Notes: generated by a model not told the origin, from the sequence alone. A stretch of DNA of 64,000 bases from Axinella damicornis (GCA_963931865.1 OZ007518.1:6502570-6566569), one strand, 5' to 3'; positions 1 through 12,280 are shown, counted from the first letter of the stretch. Made by a program: numbers and translations.

Positions 1-39
1 TTTGCCCTACCAAACCCAAATTGCTTCCGCTGCTTCTGC

Positions 40-250
40 AGCATGCACATGATACCAGATTGCACCCAATGTGTACAAGCATACGTACACACACACGATA
101 CAGATTGCACCCAGTGTGTACCAGATTACACCAATGAGTACCATGTGTACCAGCATGCACATGATACAGATTGCACCCAGTGTGTAACAGATTACACCAA
201 TGAGTCATGTGTACCAGCATGCACATGATACAGATTGCACCCAGTGTGTA
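40..250. repeat. Minisatellite, unit about 65 bp
   Basis: The phrase GATACAGATTGCACCCAGTG recurs near 97, 163 and 227, giving a period of about 65 bp with small indels. The 61-codon open frame across it (43-228) is a by-product of the repeat. Confidence 0.75.
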
Positions 251-2425
251 AGTTGAGTACATGAAAACTGCATATGAAACAGTAGGTTACCTTGCATAGG
301 CGTCAGCACTGAGTACACACCCGAAGATGTTGCAAAGGTGTCGTTGACATAGGGTAAGGCACTTGTGATCAGCTAGGATGTTGTGCTCTCCTGGCTGGGG
401 AAGACTGTGCATGTGTGGTACATGTATATATGTGCGTGTAAGTTAGTATGTGCTTGTGTACGCAAACACATGCACATAATTATGTGACTGGATTTGAGAA
501 AAGGGACAGTTACGTCCTCTTTTCCTTGTAGTGGGATGGACATTGAAAATTCAAAGGTTTGCTTGTTTTCTGAAGCTTCGAATGCGCTCGTGCTTACTTT
601 GAATATGGGAGGAGAGGAGCCCAAACAGCACTTCCGCTAGAGGCAACGTGGCTAATTATAGTCAGGGCTGTTCACGGCCGTGTTTCCCGAAAAGGGGGTA
701 GAGGGGTGCTCCCCCCCTTTCCTGGCTTATTTCCCTTTGATGTGGTCATTGGAATGCATAACGTTCTTTGATCCGGTCAAACTTGATATGCTACACCAAC
801 TTCGCCACAAACAAAACCTTCCCACATGACAAGTTGATTTCGACTTATGCCAATATGGATTATTCATTGCTGCATTCAAGCATTGGTCATGTGATACACT
901 CCCACCATTGTTTGCATGCCATTGGAAAATACCGACCACACAACGGCACTGCCTTGAAATTTCAAACTTTGCCATAATACTTTCTACTCGCCTCAGTATG
1001 TTTGCCTTTCAATAGCACTTACAATTGAGTACATACATATAATATACCACCACTGATTCACCAACATTGGAGGAGGATTGAAATGAATCTGAGTCAACAC
1101 TGAAGGGGTAGGACACTTCAATCCATCCAGCAAAGAAACAGTCTTTGCATTCAATACCTGTCTCAGACTCAAAGATGTAGACTTGTGAAACTGGAACTCT
1201 GCAGAACTACCACTTTGCCATTGCATGTAATCACATGTGCAATTGCAAAATGCAAATCATGGACCAAAATGACTATATATTATGCTTCACAGACAAATTT
1301 GCCTCTTAAGCCCAAAGCATAATTATGTGTGCGCCTATGCATCAGCCTTAGCCCCATGCCCAAAGGCCCACTGCAACTGCGTGACCATCCTAAACTGCTA
1401 GTGACCCTGTGACCGTCACAAAAATCTAACGTGACTATGTGACCCTTTGGTGGTATACGGAGTAATACTAAGCCTTCAAAAAGACCTTCACTGCTTAATC
1501 TGCTGATTTTTTGCACACAAACTGACTTATATACTAACCCCTGCTGCGTGCACGAGCACAGGGTAAAAACCGACACACTTTTGGCAAAAGAGGAGTCCAC
1601 TCTAGTTCCAGTCCAGAGTTTACATGAATCCCCATGCACACATGACCTAGTGATAACCTACAAAAGTTAATCTGATTAAATGAGACCACTCCTAGTCCCT
1701 CCACTCTGCAAGACAAAGGCTGTTCCATGTAAACAACTGATCTCTGAGGTGAACTGGTTTACACAGAGATAAAGGAGAACTGGAGAACAAAAACCGGCTG
1801 GGAACAAGCCTAGGGAATTCACCTCTTATGAGGTTGCTGGAATGGCACCAGCTTTCAGATGCAATGTTTCCACCTCAAAAGGTTACTTTCTCAATAATGT
1901 GCTGAATAAATTATTCATCAGACATTACTTTAACCAGTTTCCAGTTTGTGCATGCTCCATGCAGAAGTGATCCACTTCAAGTTGTGGTTATAGTGGCCAT
2001 AGATATCTTGGCTGGCTTTGATAGCCGTAGATATCTAGGCAGCTACTTATAGACCATAGAACCATCAACACATGGCAGGCTAAAGGAAGCATCACAAAAT
2101 ATTAATGTCTGGAAGTGTAGCCATCTATATCTGCATGCCCGTCCTCTTTCTGACTAGCACTTTCACTGATCCAAGTTATCTGGCAGCAGCCTGACACATC
2201 CCCTCAAACTTCAAGTCTGTGAAGCCTGGGACTACAACTCTTACTCTCAAGTGACTGCCTATTCCGCAGTCCAGACCAAGCAAACCGTACATATTCACTT
2301 GCCAGCACTGTACCCCGGTAGATATGCTATACACAATCATGTGGCTTGGTGCTTGGAGTACTACCCATGGCCAGAATCACAGCTTTACAGGGACTGTATC
2401 ATAATCACAAAAACACTTGTATGCA
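251..2425. other. No gene recognised
   Basis: Only short open frames on both strands, none with a recognisable motif or convincing splice context. I see no large repeat in this stretch. Confidence 0.5.
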
Positions 2426-2434
2426 GTACTCAGT

Positions 2435-3053
2435 TAGCCTCGGTCCCAGGCTCTCTCCTCTAAAAACGGGGGGAGGAGAGAGCCTGGTAACATTCGCGTA
2501 AAAGGTGTCGACTTCCGGCGCCTGGATCTGGCGGACCCAATCAGATTGCAGAACAAAACCACGTGAACACGTGAACATTTTGTAGGCGTTTACCTTCACT
2601 GCCGTGCTAATGCACGAATAATTTGTAGACTCAGAACTGAACGCTCGGGGACAGAGTATAGTACCTCTCAATGATTGGCGAAAGGCAGTTGACAGGGTGT
2701 GTGAGAGGGCCACTGGTCTGATCTCGCTGTTCACTGCGGGTTGTTTGCCGGACCCGCTCGTTCGTCGTTTGTCACCGCTTACAGGATCGACGGTTCACAA
2801 GGTGAGCTCTCCTGGTTAGCTGTAGAATTGTCTCGGACTTCTGTGAAGCTGGGGATGCCTTGAAAACGAAGAGCGATATTTTCAATAGCGCGTGACTGAT
2901 TTGTAACTCACGCGACATTTACTACAAAAGTAGGAGTGTCCTTCGTTTATCACCTGGCTGATGACGCGCCAGAAGTCGACAGCTTTTCTAACGAATGTTA
3001 CCAGGCTCTCTCCTCCCCCCATTTTTAGAGGAGAGAGCCTGGGACCGAGGCTA
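2435..3053. mobile_element. Foldback (MULE-like) element, 619 bp
   Basis: Starts TAGCCTCGGTCCCAGGC and ends with the reverse complement. The arms continue through GTTACCAGGCTCTC and a second inverted block containing GTCGAC. It is flanked by an exact 9-bp direct repeat GTACTCAGT (2426-2434 and 3054-3062), the hallmark of Mutator or Foldback-type insertion. No transposase is seen, so it is non-autonomous. A donor-like AAG|GTGAGC lies near 2802. Confidence 0.9.
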
Positions 3054-3193
3054 GTACTCAGTCTCCCAGGGAGACCAGCTATTGGTGATGGCAATTTCAT
3101 GCTTGTCAACAATCAATTACAAGAGAGTGGGTCACGGATATAAAGATCGCCACTCTTCGGGACTGTCCGCAGAGATCAGGGATCAGTTGGAAT

Positions 3194-3770
3194 TAGCCTC
3201 GTACCCAGGCCCCGACCGCCCGAGAAAGAAAGGGCTTGGTATCCACTGTTTGCGCATGCACGTAATTATCTAGGCCAAGACGAAGGGGGAGGGGCATATG
3301 ACGCAGGACATGGCCACGTGCCGATGCTGTGAAGCTCTACCAGAACAAGATTGATCGAGCCGGGATATCACCAGAACTACACGACTACTAGCGATATACT
3401 GCCCCGGATTGCTAGTGATTCTTGCTAACTCACAGTCCATGACGAACAGTAATCCTTCGTGTCACACAGACATTTCAAACTCGGTGGGTGGGCCGTGTAA
3501 AATCGTCTTTCTTTGTGCAAACGGCCGAAATAGAGGCTACCTGTTCCGGCTGGAGAGGTACTTAGTCACTGAAGGTCATAGGAGAGCGCTCAATCGTCGA
3601 ACTCCGTCGTTGTTCAGGAAAGTTGCACGGACCACATAGCGGTAGTAAACGATTTTGACGTCGTGGTTGTACGGACGTAACATGGTAGTCCCAAGATTTC
3701 ACGTGCATGCGCAAACAGTGGATACCAGGCCCTTTCTTTCTTGGGCGGTCGGGGCCTGGGTACGAGGCTA
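3194..3770. mobile_element. Foldback (MULE-like) element, 577 bp
   Basis: Long terminal inverted repeats start TAGCCTCGTACCCAGGC. They are flanked by the 9-bp direct repeat AGTTGGAAT (3185-3193 and 3771-3779). Subterminally both arms carry a CCACTGTTTGCGCATGC motif (about 3243 and 3703), which is shared with the copies at 15.6, 34.9 and 60.7 kb. Confidence 0.9.
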
Positions 3771-3934
3771 AGTTGGAATATACGGTACCAGAAGTCAGTT
3801 CAATACTTAGGGTAGATATATCAGGGCCAGGGCAGGTACTAGCTGACCTCCGGTGCCGAATATTCCAACTGATCCCTCCATAGCACCACCAGTGGCTAGC
3901 TCTAGCTTTTTGTAGCTACAACCACACCCCAAGG

Positions 3935-5330
3935 TAAGGTAACGGAGGGGGTTTCCGGACAGTCTTTTAATTCCGGACACGGCATTCATGCCCCTCACAT
4001 TCGCTCCGTTAGCAATTCTTCCGAATTATGGTAAGTGCGCATGCATACGGTACGGACAAGTGGAAAAGGTGGATACGGTCGGACGCGGACACGGACGCGG
4101 ACACGGACACGAACCAAAACTCATTTTTCAGCCCTTTGCAGTGCAGGACAGAAGCTAAACATGGTTATTCATTCGCTAAAGTTGCTTGCTTAGCCTATTG
4201 AACCGCCTTTCATGTCTTTCCTCGAGTCAGCAGAGGTCAAAGGCCACGTGCATATTTAATGAGCTTCAACGAAAAGACTAGAAGAGCATTTATTTATTGC
4301 AGAAACCAAACTCAAGCCTTTTGACAAAGCATAGGAAGCAGAAATAATATTCCTATACCATCTATGACGATGGCTGATCGAAGCTGGAACTTTCATTGTT
4401 GAAGCTTATTAAATATGCACGTGGCCTTTGACCTCTGCTGACTCGATGAAAGGCGGTTCAATAGGCTAAGCAAGCAACTTTAACCCTTTAACCACCGAAT
4501 TCTTCCCACCAAGACAACACATTTTCATGCATTCAGCGCACACCACTTTCGTAGGTACTCCTCTCCCACAGCATTCGCTCCTCAGCGGCCAAACTTGGTG
4601 GGGCCCGCACACATGGAGAGACCTCTCTGGCAATACCGTTAATGATATTCATGACCCCCCACAAGCCCAGCAATCGGAGGTCAAAGGTGGATGTCAGCCG
4701 GATTTTCGCCCAGCATTTCCCTAAACTTGGGCCAGATCTGACTGATGGCACACCTTACACCACCAATTTGCAGGTTTTCTTGAGGCCCTGGGTGGGGTCT
4801 ATGAATATCATTAGAATCAAAAATTCTCGGGTCAATGAATCTCATTAAAATCAAAAGACGCCCACGACAACCCGAAGGGGGGGCTGCCGCCCCCCCTTCG
4901 AAACCCCCCCCCGCTTGTACGTTTAGTGGGGGAGGCGCGCCGAAATCTGACCAAATTTTTGAGTTCGTGCCTGAAAGTCGTCCCTAGGCCCTCTGAAGCC
5001 TTTTTGGTCTCTTTTTGGACTGATGAGAAGCCCTACATGTGCATAGGGTCTAAATGACGCATTCATGCGTCAATAGGGCTTAAAGGGTTAACGAATGAAT
5101 AACCATGTTTAGCTTCTGTCCTACACTGCAAAGGGCTGAAAAATGAGTTTTGGTTCGTGTCCGTGTCCGCGTCCGCGTCCGCGTCCGACCGTATCCGCGT
5201 TTTCCACTTGCCCAATGCATACCCTACCTTCGAACTTTCCAACGCTGTGCAGTTGTTGGCAAAAACTGCTACTACAGAGCGGCAGTGTCCGGAAATCCCC
5301 TACTGTCCGGAAACCCCCTCCGTTACCTTA
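3935..5330. mobile_element. Long palindrome interrupted by a TTAA insert
   Basis: The left arm (TAAGGTAACGGAGG, then a GGACGCGGACACGG tract, then GCTTGCTTAGCCTATTGAAC) is mirrored on the right, ending CCTCCGTTACCTTA. With the 4480-5091 insert removed, the arms pair almost end to end around a loop near 4261-4400. This looks like a foldback transposon of about 785 bp with a second element nested inside. Confidence 0.8.
4480..5091. mobile_element. TTAA-flanked MITE nested in the palindrome
   Basis: Begins TTAACCCTTTAA and ends TTAAAGGGTTAA. It sits inside the right arm of the surrounding palindrome, which becomes continuous when this segment is removed. TTAA duplication and short terminal repeats are typical of piggyBac-type non-autonomous elements. 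No transposase is encoded. Confidence 0.75.
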
Positions 5331-6382
5331 AGAGAAATTATGTCGAAATCGTCTATTACATGTACAACAATCATACATTATAGTGACACTGAAAATACCA
5401 CTATGTCCACCTACCCCTGCCATGTCAAGTTCTCCGCTTCAACCTTGATGACTGAAACCGTGAAACCTGCAATGGGCCAGTTTTTAAAATCTTGTTCCCA
5501 GACTCCATTCCATCCGATTCCCAGTTAGCGTGGCCCGGGTCTGGGTACCAGACTAAGTGCAAAACTAACTCATGCGGATCTCAAGAGCAAGACTGTGCAA
5601 CTCCTCGAAGATGGGCTGTCATGAAACAAAGAAAAATCACTGTCCAACCCAGTTCAGTGTTCACTCGGGAAGACCAAAAGTGCTTGAGGAGCTCAGGTCT
5701 ACCAGGAGTGATGTAGGGATGTAGTATTGACTCAGAGTGAAGTATATGAAGAGCTATGTAGGATTGACCCCAATAAAGCAGCTGGGCCCGATGGAATCCC
5801 CGATAGATTGCTCAGAGAAGGTGCCCCTTGGATTACGAGAATTTGCTGGATATAGTCAACATTCAGCCGGCTCTACAAAATATCTCAGTGCTTGCGATCC
5901 ATGCCTGTCAGCTACAGCCCCGCCCACATGCGTAACAGGAGGTCTGGAGGTCAGAGGTCGGTGTTGACTTCGTCTCGTTCCCAGAATCATCGCATGGTGT
6001 CCGGGCGTCTGTGTGTACCAAAACTGGTCGAGAGAAAATGCAGGTCAATGTGGTGGCGACGTCGGCTCGTGACCTGGTTGGGCTGCTGCTTGGGCAGCAA
6101 TGAACCTTTGTGAATGAAGGTAAAATAATCACAGTAGTGATCGTGCCACACATGGCACCTGTTAGTAATGGTGGAAGTATACCTTCTTGCACTTCTGGTG
6201 GAATTTTTCAAAAGAACTAGTACTAGTACTTTAGCAGGGTAGGCACACATGAACATTTGGATTCTACCATTGTGATATCATTCAATCATGCAGTAAGGCC
6301 AATGCTCCAGCCTCAATTTAGCAAGTCATCTCTGCATGAGGTCTGAGTGTTTGCCTCATTCCCAGGCTGCTCGTAGGTGGCT
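5331..6382. other. No gene recognised
   Basis: Several 60-95 codon open frames occur on both strands, but none has recognisable motifs. A partial GTCTGGGTACCAGAC palindrome lies near 5540. Confidence 0.45.
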
Positions 6383-6391
6383 AGCTAATGG

Positions 6392-6789
6392 TAGCCTCGT
6401 ACCCAGACCCTCACGCGGAACGCGGAAGAGGGCCTGGTGACACATGGCTAAATTCCTGTATGTGCTCAGTCAGCATAATTGCGTAAGCGATTACATTCCT
6501 TACTTGGATGCATTCGAAATCACGGAAGGTAGCTGTTGGTGATGGCTAAGTAGAAAGCCCTTGCCAAGGAGCGACCAGAGGTGAGTCTTGAAGGCTAGAA
6601 CAGCGGTTTTATCAAACGGCTACACGTTTCACGGGGTGAAGAATGTAATTACTACGCAGTAATTTGCAATGGACGAACGTGATTCGCCTAACCGAAATCA
6701 AGACTGCTGAGCTCAGCACATACGGGAATTTTGCCAAGTGTCACCAGGCCCTCTTTCGCGTTCCGCGTGAGGGCCTGGGTACGAGGCTA
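6392..6789. mobile_element. Foldback (MULE-like) element, 400-bp subfamily, copy 1
   Basis: Ends are TAGCCTCGTACCCAG and its reverse complement, followed by CCTCACGCGGAACGCG. Flanks AGCTAATGG and AGCTTATGG are a 9-bp duplication with one mismatch. The same sequence recurs at 17753-18151 and 24942-25347. Confidence 0.9.
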
Positions 6790-6798
6790 AGCTTATGG

Positions 6799-7611
6799 CT
6801 CATCCCAATTAATGCACAAGTTATAACGTACTACCAATGACACTAGAAGTGAGCAATGGTGGCCCACGGGTAGCCTAATCTTTCAACTGCCAGTGACACT
6901 ACCAGGAGTGCAGTTGCCACTCATGTTTAATTTTTGAATGGCTAGCCTGGTCTATTGAGCTAGAGCATTCTCTCTCATGAGCTATTATACTATACGGAAA
7001 TCGGGTAAGGACCTGACGTTTAGGACCGCCCACCACGCATAATGATCACGTGATGAGATAATACACTATGCGCCCATGCGCTAGCTTTAGCCGGATCCCC
7101 AATTCCCATAGGCCCAATCTGCGCTTCTGCACAGTCTCGTTCCTAGACCAGCGCTGTTACTCGGGCTCCTTGGTGCCATCAACAATAAGCAACCTCTGTG
7201 GTGGTCTTGGGCTTCCTTAGTGGCATATTGTATCAAGCATCTCAGGTATGTAGGCGTACAAGACAACAAGGGAACAAAATGCAGTGCAATAATAAAGGGG
7301 TGCAAATAAGAGCATTGTCAAGAGGACACAGGCAGACATATGGATAGCACATACAGTAGTGACTCAGGGGAAGTAAAAATACACAGAATAGGGGACTTTA
7401 GACCTAGCTAGCGAAGAACTGAGACGGTATCCGGTGTGGCCATGAAGCTCACACATTATAATTAACCCTCTCACAGGTGTACTGTACACATTAGTATTCT
7501 CCTCCCTTTGTGTCAGTGCCCACACCGTAGGTAATTAGCGATTACAATACTTAGCTTTCCGACTGGACTCTATGGGTGAAGGATTAAGAGGTACCGTGTA
7601 GCGCTCTAATA
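6799..7611. other. No gene recognised
   Basis: Scattered short open frames only. No satellite or foldback structure is apparent. Confidence 0.45.
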
Positions 7612-8028
7612 TTACCACGCTGCTGTGCATTCTTCCGCCACGCACTGGACATATTTGAGTGTGTCACTGATCTTCAATCCCTTGAAGAAACTCGTAGCAT
7701 TTGCCTCTTCCTTCAACACTTGGCCCATTACAAGCAACAGTGGAAGTTTGCCCTTCCCCTCCTCCATGACAATGTGATTGAGAGAATTGTCTACCTTGCA
7801 AGCTCTACAGTGACAATCTTGAGCAGCCGATCCACCTTGAAGCACGTTGTCAAGACGATGCATGCATCAGGCGTCCTCCCACCAGAATATGGCCCCTGTG
7901 TACTAGGTAGAGGGCGTCTGCAGTCTCTGTCAGGGTCGACGAGTTTGAGTGAGGTGGATGGCGCGTGGGTGATATCCAGTCCAGCCTTGCTGTGCTGCTG
8001 GATAGGTGAGTCTAGGCAGAGGTGTTAA
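7612..8028. other. Region open on both strands, unresolved
   Basis: A minus-strand frame (7863 to 7612, 83 codons) and a plus-strand frame (7720-8028, 102 codons) overlap, and both have ordinary amino-acid composition. I recognise no family in either and see no decisive splice sites. It could be an exon of the transporter gene downstream, or an exon of a minus-strand gene. Confidence 0.2.
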
Positions 8029-8071
8029 TGCTGAGGTAAGATTATCCGACACTCATGCACCTCTGCTCTCC

Positions 8072-8165
8072 CTCCCTCCCTCCCTCCCTCCCTCCCTCCC
8101 TCCCTCCCTCACTCACTCACTCACTCACTCACTCACTCACTCACTCCCTCCCTCCCTCCCTCCTT
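8072..8165. repeat. (CCCT)n/(CACT)n microsatellite
   Basis: Uninterrupted CCCT units, then CACT units, then CCCT units again. Confidence 0.95.
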
Positions 8166-8287
8166 CCCCCATGTGAACACTCTGATTCCGAGAATTCGTG
8201 CTGTGACCTGACTTACTGTAGCGGCTGTGGTTTATGGCTATGGCCTACGTGTGCACACAATGAACAGTGGAATGTTGTCTTTGTGTA

Positions 8288-8820
8288 GGAAACCCTCTGG
8301 GCCCGGGGGATAGCTGTGATGCAACTGGCAGCACCATACATCATAACATCCCTCACCCCTCACGTCCCTCACCCTCACACTCACATCCCTCACACACACA
8401 CACCCCTCACACCCTCACACACACCCTGCAGCTATGGATAATTATATGCTATTCCAGCTGGTGTAGGGGCTTCCCTGGGTGTGGTAGTGTTCTGGTGGAG
8501 CCGACCTCCCATCCCACTAGCCCCAAGTGCTGAGCCCGACAAGCAAACCTTGCATGCCTTCTTCCGAGGTTTGATAAAGGTAGGAGAGCGCCCTGTGTAT
8601 CATAGCCTCTTCTAAAGGTCAAAGGTTGGCTGTGCTAGTAATATTAACACTGGCCAGCTGGCCATTCTGTGACATGGGGATCAGGAGCAGGACTCTTCAA
8701 CGCCTTCCTTACTCTGCAACCACAGATCCTCTGTCCCTATGGCTATACTGATGTTACAAGTGAACTCTTGGTGATAGTGACTTTCTAGTTCTTTGTAGTG
8801 ACACACACACACACACGCAT

Positions 8821-8862
<42 letters not shown>

Positions 8863-8873
8863 ACACACACACA

Positions 8874-8904
<31 letters not shown>

Positions 8905-9923
8905 GTACACTCTCACAAATGCACACGTGCAACAGAAAGAGGCTGGGTTGTGGGGAGCTCCGATGATCTTCCTTGGCCTGGTGGGTGCTACCATGGCTGG
9001 TCTGATCATAGACTACACCAAGAACATCACCCTCGCAATGGCCATCCTCTGTCTCTTTTGGTTAAGTTAATTGAGGTCAGTTTATGTTAGGACTGACATG
9101 TTACAAAATGTATATCAGTCCCAGGCTGGTTCCTAAGGAGAGAGCTGGGAACAGAACCACTGAATCCAGTTTATGGCTCTGCTGCACATGCACAAACTTC
9201 TCCTTTCTAGGTTTCTCAGCTCCACGACCAGTCAATAAATATTGCCTTCTCTGTGTGTCTGTTGGGTTCTTTGCTCTCCCTCTTAATTGTCCCCATCTGT
9301 ATGGAACTGGGGGTGGAAATCACTTACCCGTTGCCGAGGCAACCAGCTCAGGACTCCTGTGGAGTGTAGCGTAAGTCTGTTCGACTCAGTTGCAGACATG
9401 CACTGTTTGTGCATCCTCTTCAGATCTGCAGTTGTTACTCACCCCTCTCCTCTCACACACCACACATGTACTCACCACACACACAATGCACACACACCAC
9501 ATGCACACACCACACACACATGCACATACTTCACACATCACACACACAATGCACACACACACACATGCACACACTTCACACATCACACACACACAATGCA
9601 CACACACCACATGCACACACTTCACACACCACACACACACACATGCGCACACACCACATGCACACACTGCACACACCACACACACACACATGCGCACACA
9701 CCACATGCACACACTGCACACACTGCACACACCACACACACACGCACACACACACATAATAATATTATGCACACATACACACACTCATACATGCACACTA
9801 CACGCACACATGGTATACATACAAACACACAGACAAATTATGGGAATAGCAATTGTCTTCCTTAGCCAAGTGTTGCAAGCAGACCTCAGACCTCATAGCC
9901 ACCAACATGTGTGGCAGTACTAG
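8288..9923 (+). CDS. SLC49/FLVCR-type major facilitator transporter, partial, frameshifted
   Basis: Multi-pass plasma-membrane carrier of the feline leukaemia virus subgroup C receptor-related (SLC49) family, whose members move haem, choline or similar solutes. Visible pieces in order: NPLG then AVMQLAAPYIIT (8291-8352); GVGASLGVVVFWW and DKQTLHAFFRGLIK with donor GTAGGA (about 8450-8580); GSGAGLFNAFLTL then ILCPYGYTD (about 8670-8770); KEAGLWGAPMIFLGLVGAT (8939-9060); an exon 9211-9370 with ICMELGVEITYP then VAEATSSGLLWSVA, the family's E-x-x-Y-P/SSGLL signature; and QIMGIAIVFLSQ (from 9833), joined in phase to the previous exon. One-base shifts break the frame near 8303 (a run of G), 8665 and 9325 (between TYP and VAEA). 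Upstream and C-terminal exons are missing. The family assignment is firm; the substrate is not predictable. Confidence 0.75.
8338..8425. repeat. Degenerate CCCTCACA/CA-rich repeat
   Basis: Imperfect CCCTCACAC units following the first transporter exon, probably intronic. Confidence 0.7.
8798..8904. repeat. (AC)n microsatellite
   Basis: Almost pure AC dinucleotides inside an intron of the transporter gene. Confidence 0.95.
9448..9830. repeat. CA-rich compound satellite
   Basis: Repeated CACACACCACATGCACAC-like units of roughly 45-60 bp, in the intron between transporter exons 9211-9370 and 9833 onward. The long CT- and HT-rich open frames here are artefacts of the repeat. Confidence 0.9.
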
Positions 9924-10777
9924 CAGTGGTGCCCTCACGTGCTTCCACAACCACACAGGACACGTCACTGGAGACCCTGAGTATCAAGTTGGTGCCAGTA
10001 TCCAGCCCAAGGATCTCTGTCACGTGGTGTTGTTTTGCATTGCCTTAAACTCCTAGCCAGATAGTGATACATGAGCCAAGTTGATATCGATATACTCTCG
10101 TCAGTATGACTATCAAGGGCACATCAACCCCAAAGCTGGTCTATTATGTTTCATTTCAAATTGTAATCATCATTAATTTTCTGGTCATCATTAAAATTTC
10201 CTTGTATCTCTGGAACACTGTCATTGAAATCTGAAACTGCTGATAGATCTTTCATGGGCTACAGCTTATTATAGTATCCCCGGCCATGTATCCAGCATGT
10301 CTGCATATGGTGCATGGTGTAGCTGCTGAAGACATATTGTGGGTCCATAAAATTATGTGTACTCTACACACGGATAAGTTAACTGCAGGACATGTTATTG
10401 TCATAATTATGAAGATTAGGTCATAATATGGTGTGTCAACCAGGACTTGGTGGTACATGCAGTGCATATTATGTCCCATAATTTCCCTCTTTGTATAGGG
10501 AGACTCGGATCAATTGCATGCATGAGCTGCTATTCATGGAATATTATTATCAGCTGTAGTAATGAATCGCAGTGATCAAACTGCAGGCCATTATTAAGAT
10601 CAACACCAGGAATTATTGTTCGCATACTGCAATAATGATGTCATGCAACCCCCAAGACAATTCACGATAATATGTTTGTAAGAATATGTATGTATATACA
10701 TAGTGCAGATAAAAAACAATTATTGGTAAAACAGAAACGAAGAAGAAACACAGAATTTTAAGAGACAATGAAAATAC
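9924..10777. other. No gene recognised
   Basis: AT-rich and apparently non-coding. It lies between the transporter fragment and the polyadenylation signal of the minus-strand gene. Confidence 0.5.
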
Positions 10778-10783
10778 TTTATT
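10778..10783 (-). terminator. Polyadenylation signal AATAAA (minus strand)
   Basis: AATAAA on the minus strand, 46 bases beyond the stop codon of the exon at 10829-10901, a normal position for a 3' end signal. Confidence 0.6.
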
Positions 10784-10828
10784 CTGCCAATGTCTAAGCA
10801 GAGTTGACTGACTCCTGCTTCGTTCTCT

Positions 10829-11335
10829 TCACTTGACATCCTCCTTCTGGTCAACAACTAGTTTCACTAGGTCTGCAGACTCGACGCTGGAGCTCAATGT
10901 ACTGTGCCTGTATAAGTCATGTAAGGGTGTCATGATTGTACTAGTACAATAATTATGTGTCATTCACATCTTTTCCCATCTATACGGGAGACCACCACAG
11001 ATTGGCTAAGGAGGTAACCAAAACTAGCAACTGAATGCTAACATGAACCAGCACCCCGGGACCGACGGCTGTACATACCCTCCGAAGGATGTGCTGTGAA
11101 CTGTATCAGGTTAAAACTCCTTCAAGATTTAACGCACTCGTTTGGGTCAACTCCTACATGTAGAAGAGAAAGAAAATCTGTAATGATGATGCAATGTGAT
11201 GCCAATATACTAACGACTCCACCCACGTACCTTCCTGACAAAAGGGTTGCCATTGTGGAGTAGAGTCAGCAGCACTCCCACATTTTGGTTAAAGCTGGAG
11301 GCATAATCGCCATGGCTGTCAAACCAGGTCCCCAA
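10829..11335 (-). CDS. 3' exons of an unrecognised minus-strand gene
   Basis: Two exon candidates. Exon 11335-11231 is exactly 35 codons between an AAAG acceptor and a GTACGT donor, and contains WFDSHGDYASSFNQN then GVLLTLLHNGNPFVRK. The terminal exon 10901-10829 follows a GCACAG acceptor and encodes a short charged C-terminus ending KLVVDQKEDVK-stop. The phases of the two do not match directly, so an exon or a base is missing between them. Codon-like composition, clean splice sites and the downstream AATAAA support a real gene. I do not recognise the family. Confidence 0.5.
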
Positions 11336-11416
11336 CTTTACATACCCTTGAAGGATGCAGTGTAAACTGTATCATGTGAGGAAGCCTTCAAAAACACACC
11401 TACTCATTACTTAGGC

Positions 11417-11506
11417 TAGCCTCGTTTCCAGTCCCACGCCCAGCTTTTCGTCTCTGCTTAGTACGGCAGCGACGAAAAGCTGGGCGTGTGACTGGGAATG
11501 AGGCTA
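11417..11506. mobile_element. Minimal foldback (MULE-like) hairpin, 90 bp
   Basis: Two arms of about 40 bp (TAGCCTCGTTTCCAGTC...) around a tiny loop, flanked by the exact 9-bp repeat TACTTAGGC (11408-11416 and 11507-11515). Confidence 0.9.
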
Positions 11507-11682
11507 TACTTAGGCTACAGGTGAGTCAACTACATGTACTGGGAGAGAAGTAAAATCTCGGATAGCATGGTGGGACTCGAACCAGCACAGATAACTGTCC
11601 ATTTCTACCTTGATTACACAAACAAATAAGAATGCCAAAGCATGAATTAATACACTCCGTAGTGTCACTCATGCCTGCAGCA

Positions 11683-12280
11683 CTATTGCAATGCATGCCT
11701 GACTGACTTGTGATACTGTGCGTAGTTACATGTAACATGAAGTTTCCTGCTCTTGGGAGTGTGCATAGGAGTTCGACAGGCAATTCCTTGCCGTCTTAAG
11801 AAAATGCGTTGGGTCACAGACAAATACAGCTCACGCTCAAGGTAGAGGTTCTTGGTCTTGTATGTCGGTCCAGCATTGGTGAGGCTACATAAACGGTAAA
11901 ATCGTCTATTCGGGCTGTTTCCGTCACTCGTCAAGGATAAAATAGGAATGCCATGCAGATCGAGTACCTCAACAACTTCCCAAATGACTGGGTACAGCTT
12001 CACATGGCAACTGGGAAGGAAACAGATGGCTTAAAATTGGTCGAATCATGAACACCAGCATCTGCTAGTGCTGGGGTAGCACTTGCCGTTGAAGTGGAGG
12101 TCAAGACTTGGAAAGATTCTCGAGATCTTGGTTAACCTCTCCCCAAGTTGCAGAACCCTGCGAGTTCGCCAGTGTCTTTCTTGAAAAATAAGCCACTTCG
12201 TACCTTCATTTCGTCCATTGACAGGGCAAAGTGTTCTCGACATTCTGGCTGCCTGAGATGATGGAGTGTTTTCATCCATG
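11683..12280 (-). pseudogene. P-element/THAP9-type transposase remnant
   Basis: Minus-strand frames resemble the catalytic core of P-element/THAP9 transposases. An upstream segment (about 12250-12130) reads LSMDEMKVRSGLFFKKDTGE then LAGFCNLGE, the family's D-E-M-x-I-K-x-G-L region with the first catalytic Asp. A downstream segment (12003-11850) reads VIWEVVEVLDLHG then LTSDGNSPNRRFYRL and YKTKNLY, the S-x-D-G-x-x-P-N-R-x-F block. The two lie in different frames separated by stops. The usual PHLIKTxRN continuation is absent. It is a dead, truncated copy, followed upstream by the 12313-12894 TIR element. Confidence 0.65.

Noticed and set aside
40..250. CRISPR-like array
   Set aside because: Eukaryotic context. 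The units are contiguous tandem copies without unique spacers.
9287..9923. 192- and 177-codon HT-rich frames
   Set aside because: Most of the length is a CA satellite; only the first and last few codons overlap transporter exons.
11567..11600. Minus-strand GGTTCGAGTCCCACCA as a tRNA 3' end
   Set aside because: It matches a B box, but no A box or acceptor pairing is found at the proper distance.
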